A DNA stretch of 64,000 nucleotides from an uncultured Treponema sp. (GCA_937877535.1 CALFJF010000060.1:1-64000), one strand, 5' to 3'. Positions 1 through 8,109 are shown, counted from the stretch's first letter. Notes: generated from the letters alone by a model not told the origin. Program-made: numbers and translations.

Positions 1-2
1 TT

Positions 3-473
3 CCGATTCTGACCATGCCGAACGACGACATCTCGCACCCGATTCCCGACCTGACGGGCTACATCACCGAGGGGCAGATTGTCTTGGACAGGGAACTTTC
101 GCAGAAGGGCGTGTACCCGCCCGTGTCGGGGCTTCCGTCGCTCTCCCGATTGATGAAGGACGGAATCGGCGACGGCATGACGCGCGAGGACCACTCCGCC
201 GTCTCAAGCCAGCTTTTCGCCGCGTACTCCAAGGTGAAGTCGATTCGGAACCTTGCCGCAATCATCGGCGAGGAGGAGCTTGGAAAAGAGGACAGGATGT
301 ACTTGAAGTTCGGCGAGGAGCTTGAGTCGAAGTTCTTCACGCAGGGCGAGCACGAGAACCGCTCGATTGCCGAGACGCTCGACCTCGGCTGGAGGCTTCT
401 CAAGATTCTTCCGAGGAACGAGCTCTACCGAATCAAGCCTGAGCTTATCGAAAAGTACATGCCCAAGGACTAG
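3..473 (+). CDS. atpB: V-type ATP synthase subunit B, C-terminal part (cut by window start)
   Basis: Subunit B is the non-catalytic nucleotide-binding subunit of the V1 head of a rotary V/A-type ATPase, on the cytoplasmic face of the inner membrane. The frame is open from base 3 and reads [20 protein letters not shown], the highly conserved segment of V-type B subunits, so the gene begins left of the window and the ATG at 15 is internal. The remaining part ends in a helical C-terminal domain typical of the family. Subunit D starts three bases after the stop, so the two are clearly cotranscribed. Spirochaetes such as Treponema and Borrelia use this ATPase type instead of an F-type enzyme. Identity is secure; only the C-terminal third is visible. 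Confidence 0.95.
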   Translation, partial: PILTMPNDDISHPIPDLTGYITEGQIVLDRELSQKGVYPPVSGLPSLSRLMKDGIGDGMTREDHSAVSSQLFAAYSKVKSIRNLAAIIGEEELGKEDRMYLKFGEELESKFFTQGEHENRSIAETLDLGWRLLKILPRNELYRIKPELIEKYMPKD

Positions 474-476
474 CGT

Positions 477-1097
477 ATGGCAAAGCTGAACATTGCGCCC
501 ACAAAGTCGAACCTGCTTGCAATCAAGGAGCAGTTGAGCGTTGCCGAGGACGGCTACGACCTTTTGGAGCAGAAGCGCGAAATTCTTGTCATGGAACTCA
601 TGCGGATGGTCGAGAAGGTGAAACTTTTGGAGCGCGAAATCGACCGCGCCCTTGAAAAAGCGTACCCCGCGCTCCGCAAAATGCTTATGACGGTGGGTGG
701 CGACCGCGCCGAGCGAATTGCGCACGCGGTCAAGTACGACTTCAACATGAAGGAAACGTCCGTGACGGCGGGCGGCATGACGTTTAGTTCAATCGACGTG
801 GAGTTGCCCCAGCAGCAACTTTTCTACTCGTTTTTGGGGACGTTTGCCGACAGCGACAAGGTGATGGTCGAGTTTTTCAATTTGCTCAAATTGCTTACCG
901 AAATGGCGTCAATCAGAACGATTGCGTGGAGACTTGCCGTGGAAGTGAAAAAAACACAACGCCGCGTAAACGCGCTCGACAAGATGATAATCCCGCAAAA
1001 CCGCGAGACAAAAGCGTACATCGAGAGCGTGCTTGAAGAGCGCGACCGCGAAAACGTGTTCGTGCTCAAGTCGCTCAAAAATCGCAAAGGACGGTAG
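477..1097 (+). CDS. atpD: V-type ATP synthase subunit D (central stalk)
   Basis: Subunit D forms the coiled-coil central stalk that couples rotation to the catalytic head. The 206-residue protein begins MAKLNIAPTKSNLLAIKEQL, close to the family N-terminus, and is long alpha-helix at both ends, as expected for an antiparallel coiled coil. An AAGGA lies eight bases before the ATG. It follows atpB by three bases. In other treponemal operons I would expect the membrane subunits I and K next; here the next gene is a universal stress protein, so the proteolipid and I subunits must be encoded elsewhere or be absent. Confidence 0.95.
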   Translation: MAKLNIAPTKSNLLAIKEQLSVAEDGYDLLEQKREILVMELMRMVEKVKLLEREIDRALEKAYPALRKMLMTVGGDRAERIAHAVKYDFNMKETSVTAGGMTFSSIDVELPQQQLFYSFLGTFADSDKVMVEFFNLLKLLTEMASIRTIAWRLAVEVKKTQRRVNALDKMIIPQNRETKAYIESVLEERDRENVFVLKSLKNRKGR

Positions 1098-1111
1098 GAG
1101 AAAATAGGCAA

Positions 1112-1600
1112 ATGGTAAAGTCGCTTTTTCAGAAAATTATTGTTGCGGTAAACGGTTCGGAGCAGTCGCTTTCTGCGGCGATGTACGCAATCATGATGGC
1201 AAAGCAATACGGTTGCGAGTTAAAAGCGGTGTACGTGGTGGACACGGCGACGCTCAAGCAACTGGAGTTGTTGCGATTTTTATATTCAGAGGAAAGAAAT
1301 CGGTACGAAGAAAAATTGCTTTCCGATGGGAAGCGCAATTTGTCGCTCGTCAGTCGTCTTGCTGCCGAGAAAAAAGTCAAAGTCGAGGAAGAATTGTGTA
1401 GCGGTGCGGTTTGGTCTGAAATTGTGCGCGCTGCCGACGATTTTTCTGCCGATTTGATTTTGCTTGGCGGAAAAACGGCAAACGGTTCTTCTCGGCATGA
1501 CCGTGTTTCTAGCGCGAATTCGGAAATAATCGGTTCGGCTTCAAAAAACGTACTCGTCGTAAAAGAAATCGACATTGAAAAAAAATTCCGCATTTTGTAA
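1112..1600 (+). CDS. Universal stress protein (UspA family)
   Basis: A 162-residue single-domain Usp fold protein. The N-terminus KIIVAVNGSEQS matches the beta1 strand and loop of UspA proteins. The C-terminal part has a GGK...GSSRHDR...SE loop followed by KNVLVVKE, the place of the ATP-binding motif G-2X-G-9X-G(S/T). The glycine spacing looks relaxed, so ATP binding is uncertain. Usp proteins are cytoplasmic and linked to stress or energy state. It starts 14 bases after atpD, has a purine-rich site in front of the ATG, and is followed by a strong terminator, so it is the last gene of the ATPase transcript. Specific function unknown. Confidence 0.85.
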   Translation: MVKSLFQKIIVAVNGSEQSLSAAMYAIMMAKQYGCELKAVYVVDTATLKQLELLRFLYSEERNRYEEKLLSDGKRNLSLVSRLAAEKKVKVEEELCSGAVWSEIVRAADDFSADLILLGGKTANGSSRHDRVSSANSEIIGSASKNVLVVKEIDIEKKFRIL

Positions 1601-1611
1601 AAAAATCCTGC

Positions 1612-1648
1612 AAAAACAAAGGGGGCTAAAAAAGTCCCCTTGTTTTTT
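1612..1648. terminator. Bidirectional rho-independent terminator
   Basis: A GGGG/CCCC core extended by ACAAA/TTTGT arms, with A and T tracts on both flanks. It sits between the universal stress protein on the plus strand and the VanZ-like gene on the minus strand and can end transcription from both sides. Confidence 0.85.
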
Positions 1649-1681
1649 AAACTCAAAAGCGATGTGTGGTTTCGACGTTGC

Positions 1682-2089
1682 TCAACCTCCGCAGCGTTTG
1701 CTCAACCTCCGAAGAGTTTGTGCGATTTTTTTTGAAAAAAAGACAAACGCGATTGCGCCAAAAATGGCTCCGATTGTGTCAAAAATCCAGTCGCCTGCGC
1801 TTGCGCTTCGCGTTGGAACAAAACTTTGGTGGATTTCGTCGATTACGCCGTACACCGACACGATGAGCGACGAAAGAGCCACGTCTTTTTTTGACTGTGC
1901 GCTGATTCCAAACGAAACCCAAAACGCCAAGCCCGCAAAGCAAATCGTGTGAACGAGTTTGTCAGCGTTCCAAAACGAAGGCATTTGCTCAATTCGCTCC
2001 AAACTCGAAAGATGCCAACTCGTTGCAAAAATCAACGCCGCAGGAATCGATTTGAGCGTTTCGAGTGCCACAAAAAGTCCTTTTTTCAT
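1682..2089 (-). CDS. VanZ-like membrane protein
   Basis: A 135-residue membrane protein with about four hydrophobic segments. It contains the VanZ-family pattern WHLSSLERIEQMPSF, then DKLVHTICFAGLAF, VYGVIDEIHQSFVPTRSASAGDW and a final IFDTIGAIFGA helix. The conserved His and Glu-Ile-His-Gln residues of VanZ/phosphotransbutyrylase-like proteins are present. Family function is poorly known; VanZ affects teicoplanin resistance in enterococci. I prefer the ATG at 2089, preceded by AAAAAGG, over the in-frame TTG at 2110, which overlaps the end of the hydrogenase gene. It lies directly downstream of the hydrogenase and is probably cotranscribed with it. Confidence 0.8.
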   Translation of the reverse strand: MKKGLFVALETLKSIPAALIFATSWHLSSLERIEQMPSFWNADKLVHTICFAGLAFWVSFGISAQSKKDVALSSLIVSVYGVIDEIHQSFVPTRSASAGDWIFDTIGAIFGAIAFVFFSKKIAQTLRRLSKRCGG

Positions 2090-2102
2090 TTTTTTTGCCT
2101 TT

Positions 2103-3644
2103 TTACGCAATTTCGCCTTTGATAACGTCGTCCATGTTGCATTTTACGGGGAATCCGTCTGGAGCGGGTTTGCTTCCTGCGTTTGCGTACAAATTGAGAA
2201 GTCCCGCGCCGAGTTTTGGATTTGTTACAACCGAAGGACCTGCAATGCACCCGCCTTCGCACGCCATAACCTCAATGAGATTCGGGCAATCCGCGGGAGA
2301 TGGCGAGGTTCCAACGTTGATTTTTCCGTAATTTGAAAGTTGCTTCATGCCCGCTTTGTCGAGTCCGTCGATTACAACGGGTTTCAAAATTGCCTTGTAT
2401 TCGTCGGAAAGTCGAATCCGAACGCTCTCGGCGACTCCGCCCGTTTTTGCAAAATTGCGCCCGCTCACCGTGGGAATGTATTTTGAAACGCTTGGCTCTG
2501 CTTTTGCCACGTCAACTCCTTTTGCGATAAAAAGCGCGTTCACTTCTTCCACGGAAAGCACGTAGTCAACGAGGTCGGAGTCGAATCCTTCGCGCCTTTT
2601 TGCAAGGCACGGACCGATGAAAACCGTGATGCACTCAGGTTCGGCTTTTTTTGCAAGTTCTGCGGTGTAAATCATTGGAGATTTTGTTTCGCTTATGCAC
2701 GAAGAAAGTTCTGGAACGTGGACATTTACCGCGCGAACGTAGGCGGGGCAACAACTCGTTGTCATCATTTTGTCGCCTCGCTCCATTCGTTCTGCATATT
2801 CTGCCGCTTCTTTGTCCGCCGTAATGTCCGCTCCAATAGCAACTTCCCAAACGCGACTAAATCCCGCCGCTTTCATTGCGCCTTCAAATTGACCAGATTT
2901 TGCGCGGAATTGCGCTCCGATTGCAGGTGCGTAAAGAGCGACGACTTTTTTTCCGTTCATAATGTGCTTGATTACGTCAAAAAGTTGCGATTTGTCCATC
3001 ATCGCGCTGAACGGGCAGTTTGACATACATTTTCCGCAAAAAATGCACTTTTCGTAGTCGATTTTTTCGCGCCCATCTTCGCCTTTTGAAATCGCGCCGA
3101 CTGGACAGGCTTCTTCGCAAGGAATTACCGTTTTGATGATTGCGTGGTACGGACAGTTTTGTGCGCACAGTCCGCAACTTATGCACTTTGACCAGTCAAT
3201 CGTTGCGCGATGATTTATGATTTCTATGGCTTTTTTGGGGCAGTTTATTTTACACGGACGCGCAAAACAGCCTTGGCAAGCGTCCGTTGGAAAAAAACGC
3301 GGTTTTACGCAGGCGTGGCACGCGCTCTGAATCATCGTGAGCATCGGCCATGTCGGTTTTTCGCGCTCGTAGGCGAGTTTTACCCAATCGCGGAGCGGTT
3401 TTTTTGGGTCGTAATCTTCCACGGAGTGCCCAAGGCGCGCGATAATTCTTGTGCGAACGATGTCGCGGTCGTCTTCAATCGTTGCGCGAATCGGGACGCT
3501 TCCGTCTGGAATCAATTCGGCTGGGATTTTTTCGATTTCGTCCACCGTCTTTTCGTCCAAAAGTTTCCCTTCGAGTTGCAATTTCGCGATTCGTACCAAA
3601 ATATCGCGTTTGAGCGTGGCAGCGTTGTTATTTGTGTTTAACAT
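2103..3644 (-). CDS. [FeFe] hydrogenase, group B-like, with ferredoxin-type domains
   Basis: Reversible proton reduction with an H-cluster, presumably exchanging electrons with ferredoxin in the cytoplasm. In 513 residues I see a helical N-terminal region of about 105 residues, a Cys-rich segment (about 110-135), two 4Fe-4S ferredoxin motifs (CISCGLCAQNCP near 154-165 and CIFCGKCMSNCP near 200-211), and the H-cluster domain. The H-cluster motifs are TSCCP (296-300), GPCLAKR (344-350) and EVMACEGGC (458-466). The second motif reads GPC and the third ends in GP rather than the GGG of the classic group A enzymes. This pattern is what I associate with the monomeric group B enzymes of anaerobes. 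No partner or maturase genes (hydE, hydF, hydG) are in the window. The ATG has GAGG upstream. Confidence 0.9.
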   Translation of the reverse strand: MLNTNNNAATLKRDILVRIAKLQLEGKLLDEKTVDEIEKIPAELIPDGSVPIRATIEDDRDIVRTRIIARLGHSVEDYDPKKPLRDWVKLAYEREKPTWPMLTMIQSACHACVKPRFFPTDACQGCFARPCKINCPKKAIEIINHRATIDWSKCISCGLCAQNCPYHAIIKTVIPCEEACPVGAISKGEDGREKIDYEKCIFCGKCMSNCPFSAMMDKSQLFDVIKHIMNGKKVVALYAPAIGAQFRAKSGQFEGAMKAAGFSRVWEVAIGADITADKEAAEYAERMERGDKMMTTSCCPAYVRAVNVHVPELSSCISETKSPMIYTAELAKKAEPECITVFIGPCLAKRREGFDSDLVDYVLSVEEVNALFIAKGVDVAKAEPSVSKYIPTVSGRNFAKTGGVAESVRIRLSDEYKAILKPVVIDGLDKAGMKQLSNYGKINVGTSPSPADCPNLIEVMACEGGCIAGPSVVTNPKLGAGLLNLYANAGSKPAPDGFPVKCNMDDVIKGEIA

Positions 3645-3713
3645 TCCGTACCTCTTTTTGCGGGATTTGCATTTGACTGTTTGCTTCCCGCTTGATTTAG
3701 TTTTGCTATTATA
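3645..3713 (-). promoter_or_regulatory. Hydrogenase promoter and short leader
   Basis: On the minus strand a perfect TATAAT (plus-strand positions 3708-3713) lies about 60 bases before the hydrogenase ATG. No good -35 is visible. The leader contains a GCGGGA...TCCCGC inverted repeat (3660-3665 with 3686-3691) just ahead of the ribosome site, which could be a small regulatory hairpin. Confidence 0.5.
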
Positions 3714-3772
3714 CCATGATTTTTATTTGACTTGTTCTAAAACTGAACTTTTTGAAAAATGGTTGGGCAAAA

Positions 3773-4513
3773 ATGGAAAATCCGTACAAAATCCTTGGAG
3801 TAAAAAACGGTTCGAGCATTTCTGAAATAAAGCGGGCGTATCGAGCAAAGGCAAAATTATTGCATCCTGATTCTGGAAACACAAAGGATTCTGCCGCGTT
3901 CCGAGAATTGCAGGCGGCTTACGAACTTCTTTCGGACACAAAATCAAAAAGTTTGTTTGACGAGTCGTTTGCGATGCACAAACGCGAAAAAAATACAAAA
4001 ACTTGGGATTATCGCACTTGGCTTCTTTCGCGAGATGATGACGAAAGCGCGGCAAAACTCATTTTTTTTGATTTAATGCACGCTCGCGAAGACGATTCCG
4101 TTTTGGAGTTCAAAAAGGCAATAAAAGAACGCGCCAATTTTCGGCTTTCTGCTCATTTTTCCCGTGGCGATTTTATGGATTACGGATTTATTCTTTGCGA
4201 GGAACTTGTTTTGAGAAGCGAATATTACGACGCTTTTCTTTTGCTCGAACAAATTATAAAAATGGAAAAAGCGCACGAATATTTTCGCCATTTTTTTCCA
4301 GAGGTCATGGATTTGGCTCGCTCGATTTTGAAAACGCACATCGAACATTCCGTTCCAGACGAACTCGCGCTTGATTCTTGGGAGCGTGCGCTTGAACTCG
4401 GTTTTGGAAAAAAAGACGATGCGTTTTTTTTGATGAAAATGGCAGGCGCGTACCGAAGAATCGGCGATGAACGAACCGCAAGAATCTGCGAGGAAGAATC
4501 AAAAAGAATGTAA
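3773..4513 (+). CDS. J-domain (DnaJ-like) protein
   Basis: A 246-residue protein with a J-domain at residues 1-65: NPYKILGVKNGSS, the YRAKAKLLHPDSG segment carrying the HPD signature that stimulates DnaK ATPase, and FRELQAAYELLSD. The remaining 180 residues are helical and lack the Gly/Phe and zinc-finger regions of true DnaJ, so this is a class III J protein, a specialised DnaK co-chaperone with unknown client. The C-terminal half looks like TPR-type helix pairs. I chose the ATG at 3773, where J-domain homology begins; an in-frame TTG at 3752 would add seven residues. No strong Shine-Dalgarno is present. Confidence 0.85.
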   Translation: MENPYKILGVKNGSSISEIKRAYRAKAKLLHPDSGNTKDSAAFRELQAAYELLSDTKSKSLFDESFAMHKREKNTKTWDYRTWLLSRDDDESAAKLIFFDLMHAREDDSVLEFKKAIKERANFRLSAHFSRGDFMDYGFILCEELVLRSEYYDAFLLLEQIIKMEKAHEYFRHFFPEVMDLARSILKTHIEHSVPDELALDSWERALELGFGKKDDAFFLMKMAGAYRRIGDERTARICEEESKRM

Positions 4514-4603
4514 AACTCAAAAAAAATTCGCCCGTGGAACAAAGACTCAAAAAGGTTTATGATAAAAATCGAAACAGCCAATTTTTTTTTGGAGAAAAGG
4601 GTT

Positions 4604-5374
4604 ATGATTCGCTTAAAAAACGAAAAAGAAATCGAAGGAATTAGAAAATCGTGCCACGCGCTCGCTGACCTTTTTAGATTTGTGATTCCGCAAGTAAAAA
4701 TCGGCATGACCACAAAGGAAATCGACGATTTGTGTGTTGATTTTATCAAAAAAGTCGGCGGAAAACCCGCTTGGTATCGCGAGGATTTTCCTGGGGCTGC
4801 GTGCATTTCAATAAACGACGAGGTTATTCACGGGATTCCGTCAAAAAAGAGAGTTGTGCGCGACGGCGACATCGTATCTTTGGACATTGGAATCGATTTG
4901 AACGGCTACATTTCAGATTCAACGCACACCGTTATGGTTGGAAATGTTCGTCCAGAAATCAAACGGCTTGTAAAAGCAACGCGCGAGGCGTTGGCTGCAG
5001 GAATCGCCGCGTGCGTTGTGGGAAATAGAATCCGCGACATTTCAAACGCGGTGAACGGCGTTGCAAACGGACAGTACGGTTTTGGCGTTGTGTACGAATA
5101 TTGCGGGCACGGCGTGGGACTCGACGTTCACGAAGACCCAAGCGTTCCAAATTGTCCAGAAAGCGGTCCAAATCCGCGGATTCAAGCGGGAATGGTGCTT
5201 GCAATCGAACCGATGATAAATCTGGGAACTGCGGACGTAAAACTGGCAAAGGACGGTTGGACGGTTTTGACGGCAGACGGCAAGTGTTCGGCGCACGAAG
5301 AGCATACAATCGCCGTTTTTAAGGACCACAACGAAGTTCTCACCGAATGTACGGGGCTTCCTGATTGGGCGTAA
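4604..5374 (+). CDS. map: Methionine aminopeptidase, type I
   Basis: Removes the N-terminal methionine from nascent proteins. The 256-residue product shows the type I pita-bread fold landmarks: GAACISINDEVIHGIP, DGDIVSLDIGIDLNGYISDST with both metal-binding aspartates, CGHGVGLDVHEDP with the metal-binding histidine, MVLAIEPM with a glutamate ligand, and SAHEEHTIAV with the last glutamate ligand. The start at 4604 is preceded by GGAGAAAAGGG and begins MIRLKNEKEIEGIRKSC, the usual family N-terminus. The upstream in-frame ATG at 4559 would add a non-homologous extension. It is followed by tpiA after 94 bases. Confidence 0.95.
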   Translation: MIRLKNEKEIEGIRKSCHALADLFRFVIPQVKIGMTTKEIDDLCVDFIKKVGGKPAWYREDFPGAACISINDEVIHGIPSKKRVVRDGDIVSLDIGIDLNGYISDSTHTVMVGNVRPEIKRLVKATREALAAGIAACVVGNRIRDISNAVNGVANGQYGFGVVYEYCGHGVGLDVHEDPSVPNCPESGPNPRIQAGMVLAIEPMINLGTADVKLAKDGWTVLTADGKCSAHEEHTIAVFKDHNEVLTECTGLPDWA

Positions 5375-5468
5375 AACGCTTTTGATTTTGAATTGACCGA
5401 TTTTGAAAATCAGTCAAAAATAGAAAAACGATAATCGAATTTTTTGAATTCAAACCAAGGAGAAAAAA

Positions 5469-6218
5469 ATGGCAAGAACGCATTACATTGCGGGAAACTG
5501 GAAGATGAACACAAATCGAGCGGAGGCGGTAAAACTCGCGGAGGATTTGGTCGGCGCGTTAAAAGGAAAGACAAACAAATTCATGGTGGGAGTTCCTTTT
5601 ATTTACTTGGACGCGGTGGCGAACGTTTTGAAAGGTTCAAACATTTTGCTTGGAGCGCAAGACGTGGCGGCAACAAAAAACGGGGCGCATACGGGCGAAG
5701 TTTCTGCGGAAATGCTCAAAGACATTGGCGTTTCTGTGGTCATTTTGGGACATTCTGAACGACGGCACGAAATCGGCGAAAGCGATGAGTTGATTAACAA
5801 AAAAGTTCGTCGCGCTCTTTCGGCGGGGCTTGAAGTTGTGCTTTGCATTGGGGAACTTTTGAGCGAGCGCGAGGCGGGAGAAGCGGAAAGCGTGTGCGCT
5901 TTTCAACTTTCTGCAGGACTTTCTGGCGTGAGTGCGGAGCAAATGAAAAACGTAACGATTGCTTACGAGCCTGTGTGGGCAATTGGAACGGGAAAAACGG
6001 CGACTCCAGAAGATGCCGAAAAAATCCACAAATTTTGCCGCGACCACATTGCGCATCTTTACGGGCAAAAAATCGCTGACGAAACGATTATTCAATACGG
6101 CGGTTCAATGAAAGCGTCAAACGCGGCAGAACTTCTTGCGCAGCCGAATATCGACGGCGGTTTAATCGGCGGTGCGTCGCTCAAAGCAGAAACGTTTGAG
6201 CCAATTTGCGCAATTTAG
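5469..6218 (+). CDS. tpiA: Triosephosphate isomerase
   Basis: Interconverts dihydroxyacetone phosphate and glyceraldehyde 3-phosphate in glycolysis. The 249-residue length is normal. Visible landmarks are the N-terminal YIAGNWKMN with the catalytic Asn-Lys, VVILGHSERR with the catalytic histidine, AYEPVWAIGTGKTATPE with the catalytic glutamate and flexible loop 6, and QYGGSMK and DGGLIGGASL for phosphate binding. An AAGGAGAAAAAA ribosome site precedes the ATG. Next to map, but with room for its own promoter. A repeat and several hairpins follow the gene. Confidence 0.97.
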   Translation: MARTHYIAGNWKMNTNRAEAVKLAEDLVGALKGKTNKFMVGVPFIYLDAVANVLKGSNILLGAQDVAATKNGAHTGEVSAEMLKDIGVSVVILGHSERRHEIGESDELINKKVRRALSAGLEVVLCIGELLSEREAGEAESVCAFQLSAGLSGVSAEQMKNVTIAYEPVWAIGTGKTATPEDAEKIHKFCRDHIAHLYGQKIADETIIQYGGSMKASNAAELLAQPNIDGGLIGGASLKAETFEPICAI

Positions 6219-6243
6219 ATAAAATCTGGTGAGAAAAATCGAA

Positions 6244-6346
6244 GATGTTACAAAATTTATGCTGGAAGTGGTGGTTGAACCTGTCGAAACCACCAATTTC
6301 TTACTTTATGGAGTTTTCGATACGACCTTCGGTCTACTCAATCACC
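6244..6346. repeat. Interspersed palindromic repeat, copy 1
   Basis: Starts GATGTTACAAAAT..ATGCTG and contains GGTGGTTGAACCTGTCGAAA followed by CCACC (a 7-bp stem), then TTTCGATACGACCTT..GGTC and TACTCAATCACC. The outer ends GGTGGTTGA and TCAATCACC are complementary apart from one position. A second copy lies at 48813-48913 and a degraded third at 63281-63333, each just after a gene's 3' end. Confidence 0.8.
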
Positions 6347-6424
6347 GTATTTTAAGCATACTTTTGATAACACCATCAGAAAATCGATTTTCAAAATGGT
6401 CTATTTTTTGAAAATCGAAAAAAT

Positions 6425-6457
6425 GACGCGCTAACAAAATGTTTTTGTAACGCGCCA
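6425..6457. repeat. AT-rich hairpin
   Basis: GCGC-TAACAAAA and TTTTGTAACGCGC form a near-perfect stem around a three-base loop. No T tract follows, so it may be an RNA 3'-end structure or a transcription pause rather than a terminator. Confidence 0.45.
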
Positions 6458-6480
6458 ATGGTTTAAATCGTTATTTTTAT

Positions 6481-6526
6481 AAACGCCCCGCGTGCGGACG
6501 GTTTGCCGACGCGGGGCGTTTTTGTT
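6481..6526. terminator. Strong GC-rich terminator upstream of htrA
   Basis: AACGCCCCGCGT pairs with ACGCGGGGCGTT around an inner GCGGAC/TTGCCG region and is followed by TTTTTG. It insulates htrA from upstream transcription. The mirror strand also has a run of A/T, so it may act in both directions. Confidence 0.85.
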
Positions 6527-6527
6527 A

Positions 6528-6547
6528 GATTAAAATCGATTTTAATC
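6528..6547. promoter_or_regulatory. Perfect 20-base palindrome before htrA (possible operator)
   Basis: The half-site GATTAAAATC is followed by its exact reverse complement, centred on CGAT. It contains a TAAAAT hexamer that could be a -10 element, and ends 19 bases before the htrA start codon. This is the geometry of an operator overlapping a promoter, but the motif AAAATCGATTTT is not rare in this AT-leaning sequence. Confidence 0.4.
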
Positions 6548-6566
6548 GAAAATCTTTGGAGGTTTT

Positions 6567-8060
6567 ATGAAAAAAATTGCAAAATACGCGCTTCTTTCCA
6601 CAGCGGCAAGTGCGCTTGCGTTTTCATTTGTGGCACTTTCTTGTCGGAGAGTTGAGGTAAAAGGAACGGCGGACACGGCTTTTGCTGAAACGCCACGCTC
6701 TGCCGCAGTTTCAATTCCTCGCGACGCGCTAAACGTTGTGGAGGCTTTGCAATCTTCGTTTCGTGCAATCAGTTCTGGCGTTCTTCCTTCGGTTGTAGAA
6801 ATCGACGTTACTGAAAAAACAACCGTTTCTTCGTCCCCGTTTGACGACCTTCCGTTTTTCTTTTTTGGCGTTCCAAATCAAGGCGAGCGCGGTGGCAGAA
6901 CGCGAGAGCGTGTGCAGCAAGGACTTGGCTCTGGCGTAATCGTTCGGAGGGCGGAAAATACGTTTTACGTCCTTACGAATAACCACGTTGCAGGAAAAGC
7001 GGACGAAATCAAAGTGAAATTGAACGACGGACGCGAGTTTGGCGCAAAACTTGTTGGCGCGGACGAGCGACAAGACATCGCGCTTGTTTCTTTTGAGTCA
7101 AAAGACAACGAGGGAATTGTTGTTGCAAAATTGGGAGATTCGGACGCGGTGCAAACGGGCGACATTTGTCTTGCAATGGGAGCACCGTTAGGATACAGCC
7201 AGTCGGTTACGCAAGGAATCGTAAGCGCGACGGGGCGAAGTGGCACTCAAATCGGCAACATGAACGATTTTATTCAAACCGACGCGGCAATCAATCAAGG
7301 AAATTCGGGCGGTCCGCTTGTAAACATTTACGGAGAAGTCATCGGAATCAATACCTGGATTGCGTCTAATTCTGGTGGTAGCGTGGGACTTGGATTTTCG
7401 ATTCCGATAAATTCGATTAAACGCGCGATTGACGATTTTATTTCTAAAGGCAAGATTTCTTATGGCTGGCTTGGCGTTTCGCTTGCTGACATTACGGACA
7501 ATTACAAAGAGGCTTTGGGCATAAAAGGGCAAAATGGCGCGTTTGCTTCTCAAGTCTTCCTTGATTCACCTGCGCATTTAGGCGGAATGCAAGCGGGCGA
7601 TTTTATAATCGAGTTGAACGGACGCGCGGTAAAAGGTCAAAACGACCTTGTTCGCGAAGTCGGTTATCTTCCAGCGGGAGAAACTGCGAATTTTAAGGTT
7701 ATCCGTGGCGGAAAAACGGTTTCGCTTTCCGTAAAAATCACAGAAAGAACAAAAGACGCGGGCAACGATAACGCAAAACTCTGGCCAGGCTTTATTGCTT
7801 CTCCGCTTACTGACGAAGTTCGTAAAGAACTCAAAATCGACGATAAAGTGAAAGGCGTTGCGGTTTCAAATGTTCTCGAAAAATCGCCTGCCGCAGCACT
7901 GCGAATCCAAAATGGCGACGTAATTACGGCGGTCAACGACAAAAAAGTTACAAACGTTTCCGAGTTCTACGACGCGCTCGACCTTTCTAAAAACAAAGAA
8001 ATCTGGTTTGACGTTTACAACGAAGGACACACGATTTCAACTGGACGATATAAGTTCTAA
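6567..8060 (+). CDS. htrA: HtrA/Deg-family serine protease
   Basis: Envelope quality-control protease and chaperone. The 497-residue protein has an N-terminal signal region (residues 1-26) ending FVALSC, which could be a relaxed spirochaetal lipobox (Cys26) or a plain signal peptide. The trypsin-like domain follows with catalytic His140 (TNNHV), Asp170 (RQDIALV) and Ser247 (GNSGGP). Two PDZ domains follow, about 275-370 and 385-490; the first holds YGWLGVSL and GGMQAGDFIIELNGR. The protein is periplasmic or tethered to a membrane. GGAGG precedes the ATG. It is a monocistronic unit between two terminators, with a palindromic putative operator upstream. Confidence 0.95.
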   Translation: MKKIAKYALLSTAASALAFSFVALSCRRVEVKGTADTAFAETPRSAAVSIPRDALNVVEALQSSFRAISSGVLPSVVEIDVTEKTTVSSSPFDDLPFFFFGVPNQGERGGRTRERVQQGLGSGVIVRRAENTFYVLTNNHVAGKADEIKVKLNDGREFGAKLVGADERQDIALVSFESKDNEGIVVAKLGDSDAVQTGDICLAMGAPLGYSQSVTQGIVSATGRSGTQIGNMNDFIQTDAAINQGNSGGPLVNIYGEVIGINTWIASNSGGSVGLGFSIPINSIKRAIDDFISKGKISYGWLGVSLADITDNYKEALGIKGQNGAFASQVFLDSPAHLGGMQAGDFIIELNGRAVKGQNDLVREVGYLPAGETANFKVIRGGKTVSLSVKITERTKDAGNDNAKLWPGFIASPLTDEVRKELKIDDKVKGVAVSNVLEKSPAAALRIQNGDVITAVNDKKVTNVSEFYDALDLSKNKEIWFDVYNEGHTISTGRYKF

Positions 8061-8074
8061 CATCAAAAAATGTT

Positions 8075-8103
8075 TGCCGCGCAAAAAAGCGCGGCATTTT
8101 TTT
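8075..8103 (+). terminator. Rho-independent terminator of htrA
   Basis: TGCCGCGC pairs perfectly with GCGCGGCA around six A residues and is followed by seven T residues. Confidence 0.92.
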
Positions 8104-8109
8104 GTGCCG

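Larger units (their letters stand above)
6219..6566. other. Gene-free interval between tpiA and htrA
   Basis: About 350 bases without a convincing coding frame. From left to right it holds copy 1 of an interspersed repeat (6244-6346), a GAAAATCGATTTTC palindrome near 6373, a hairpin (6425-6457), a GC-rich terminator (6481-6525) and a perfect 20-base palindrome just before htrA (6528-6547). Confidence 0.7.

Noticed and set aside
5375..5468. TTGAC..GATTTT / AAATC..GTCAA inverted repeat before tpiA as a terminator
   Set aside because: AT-rich stem with mismatches and no proper T tract; too weak to list.
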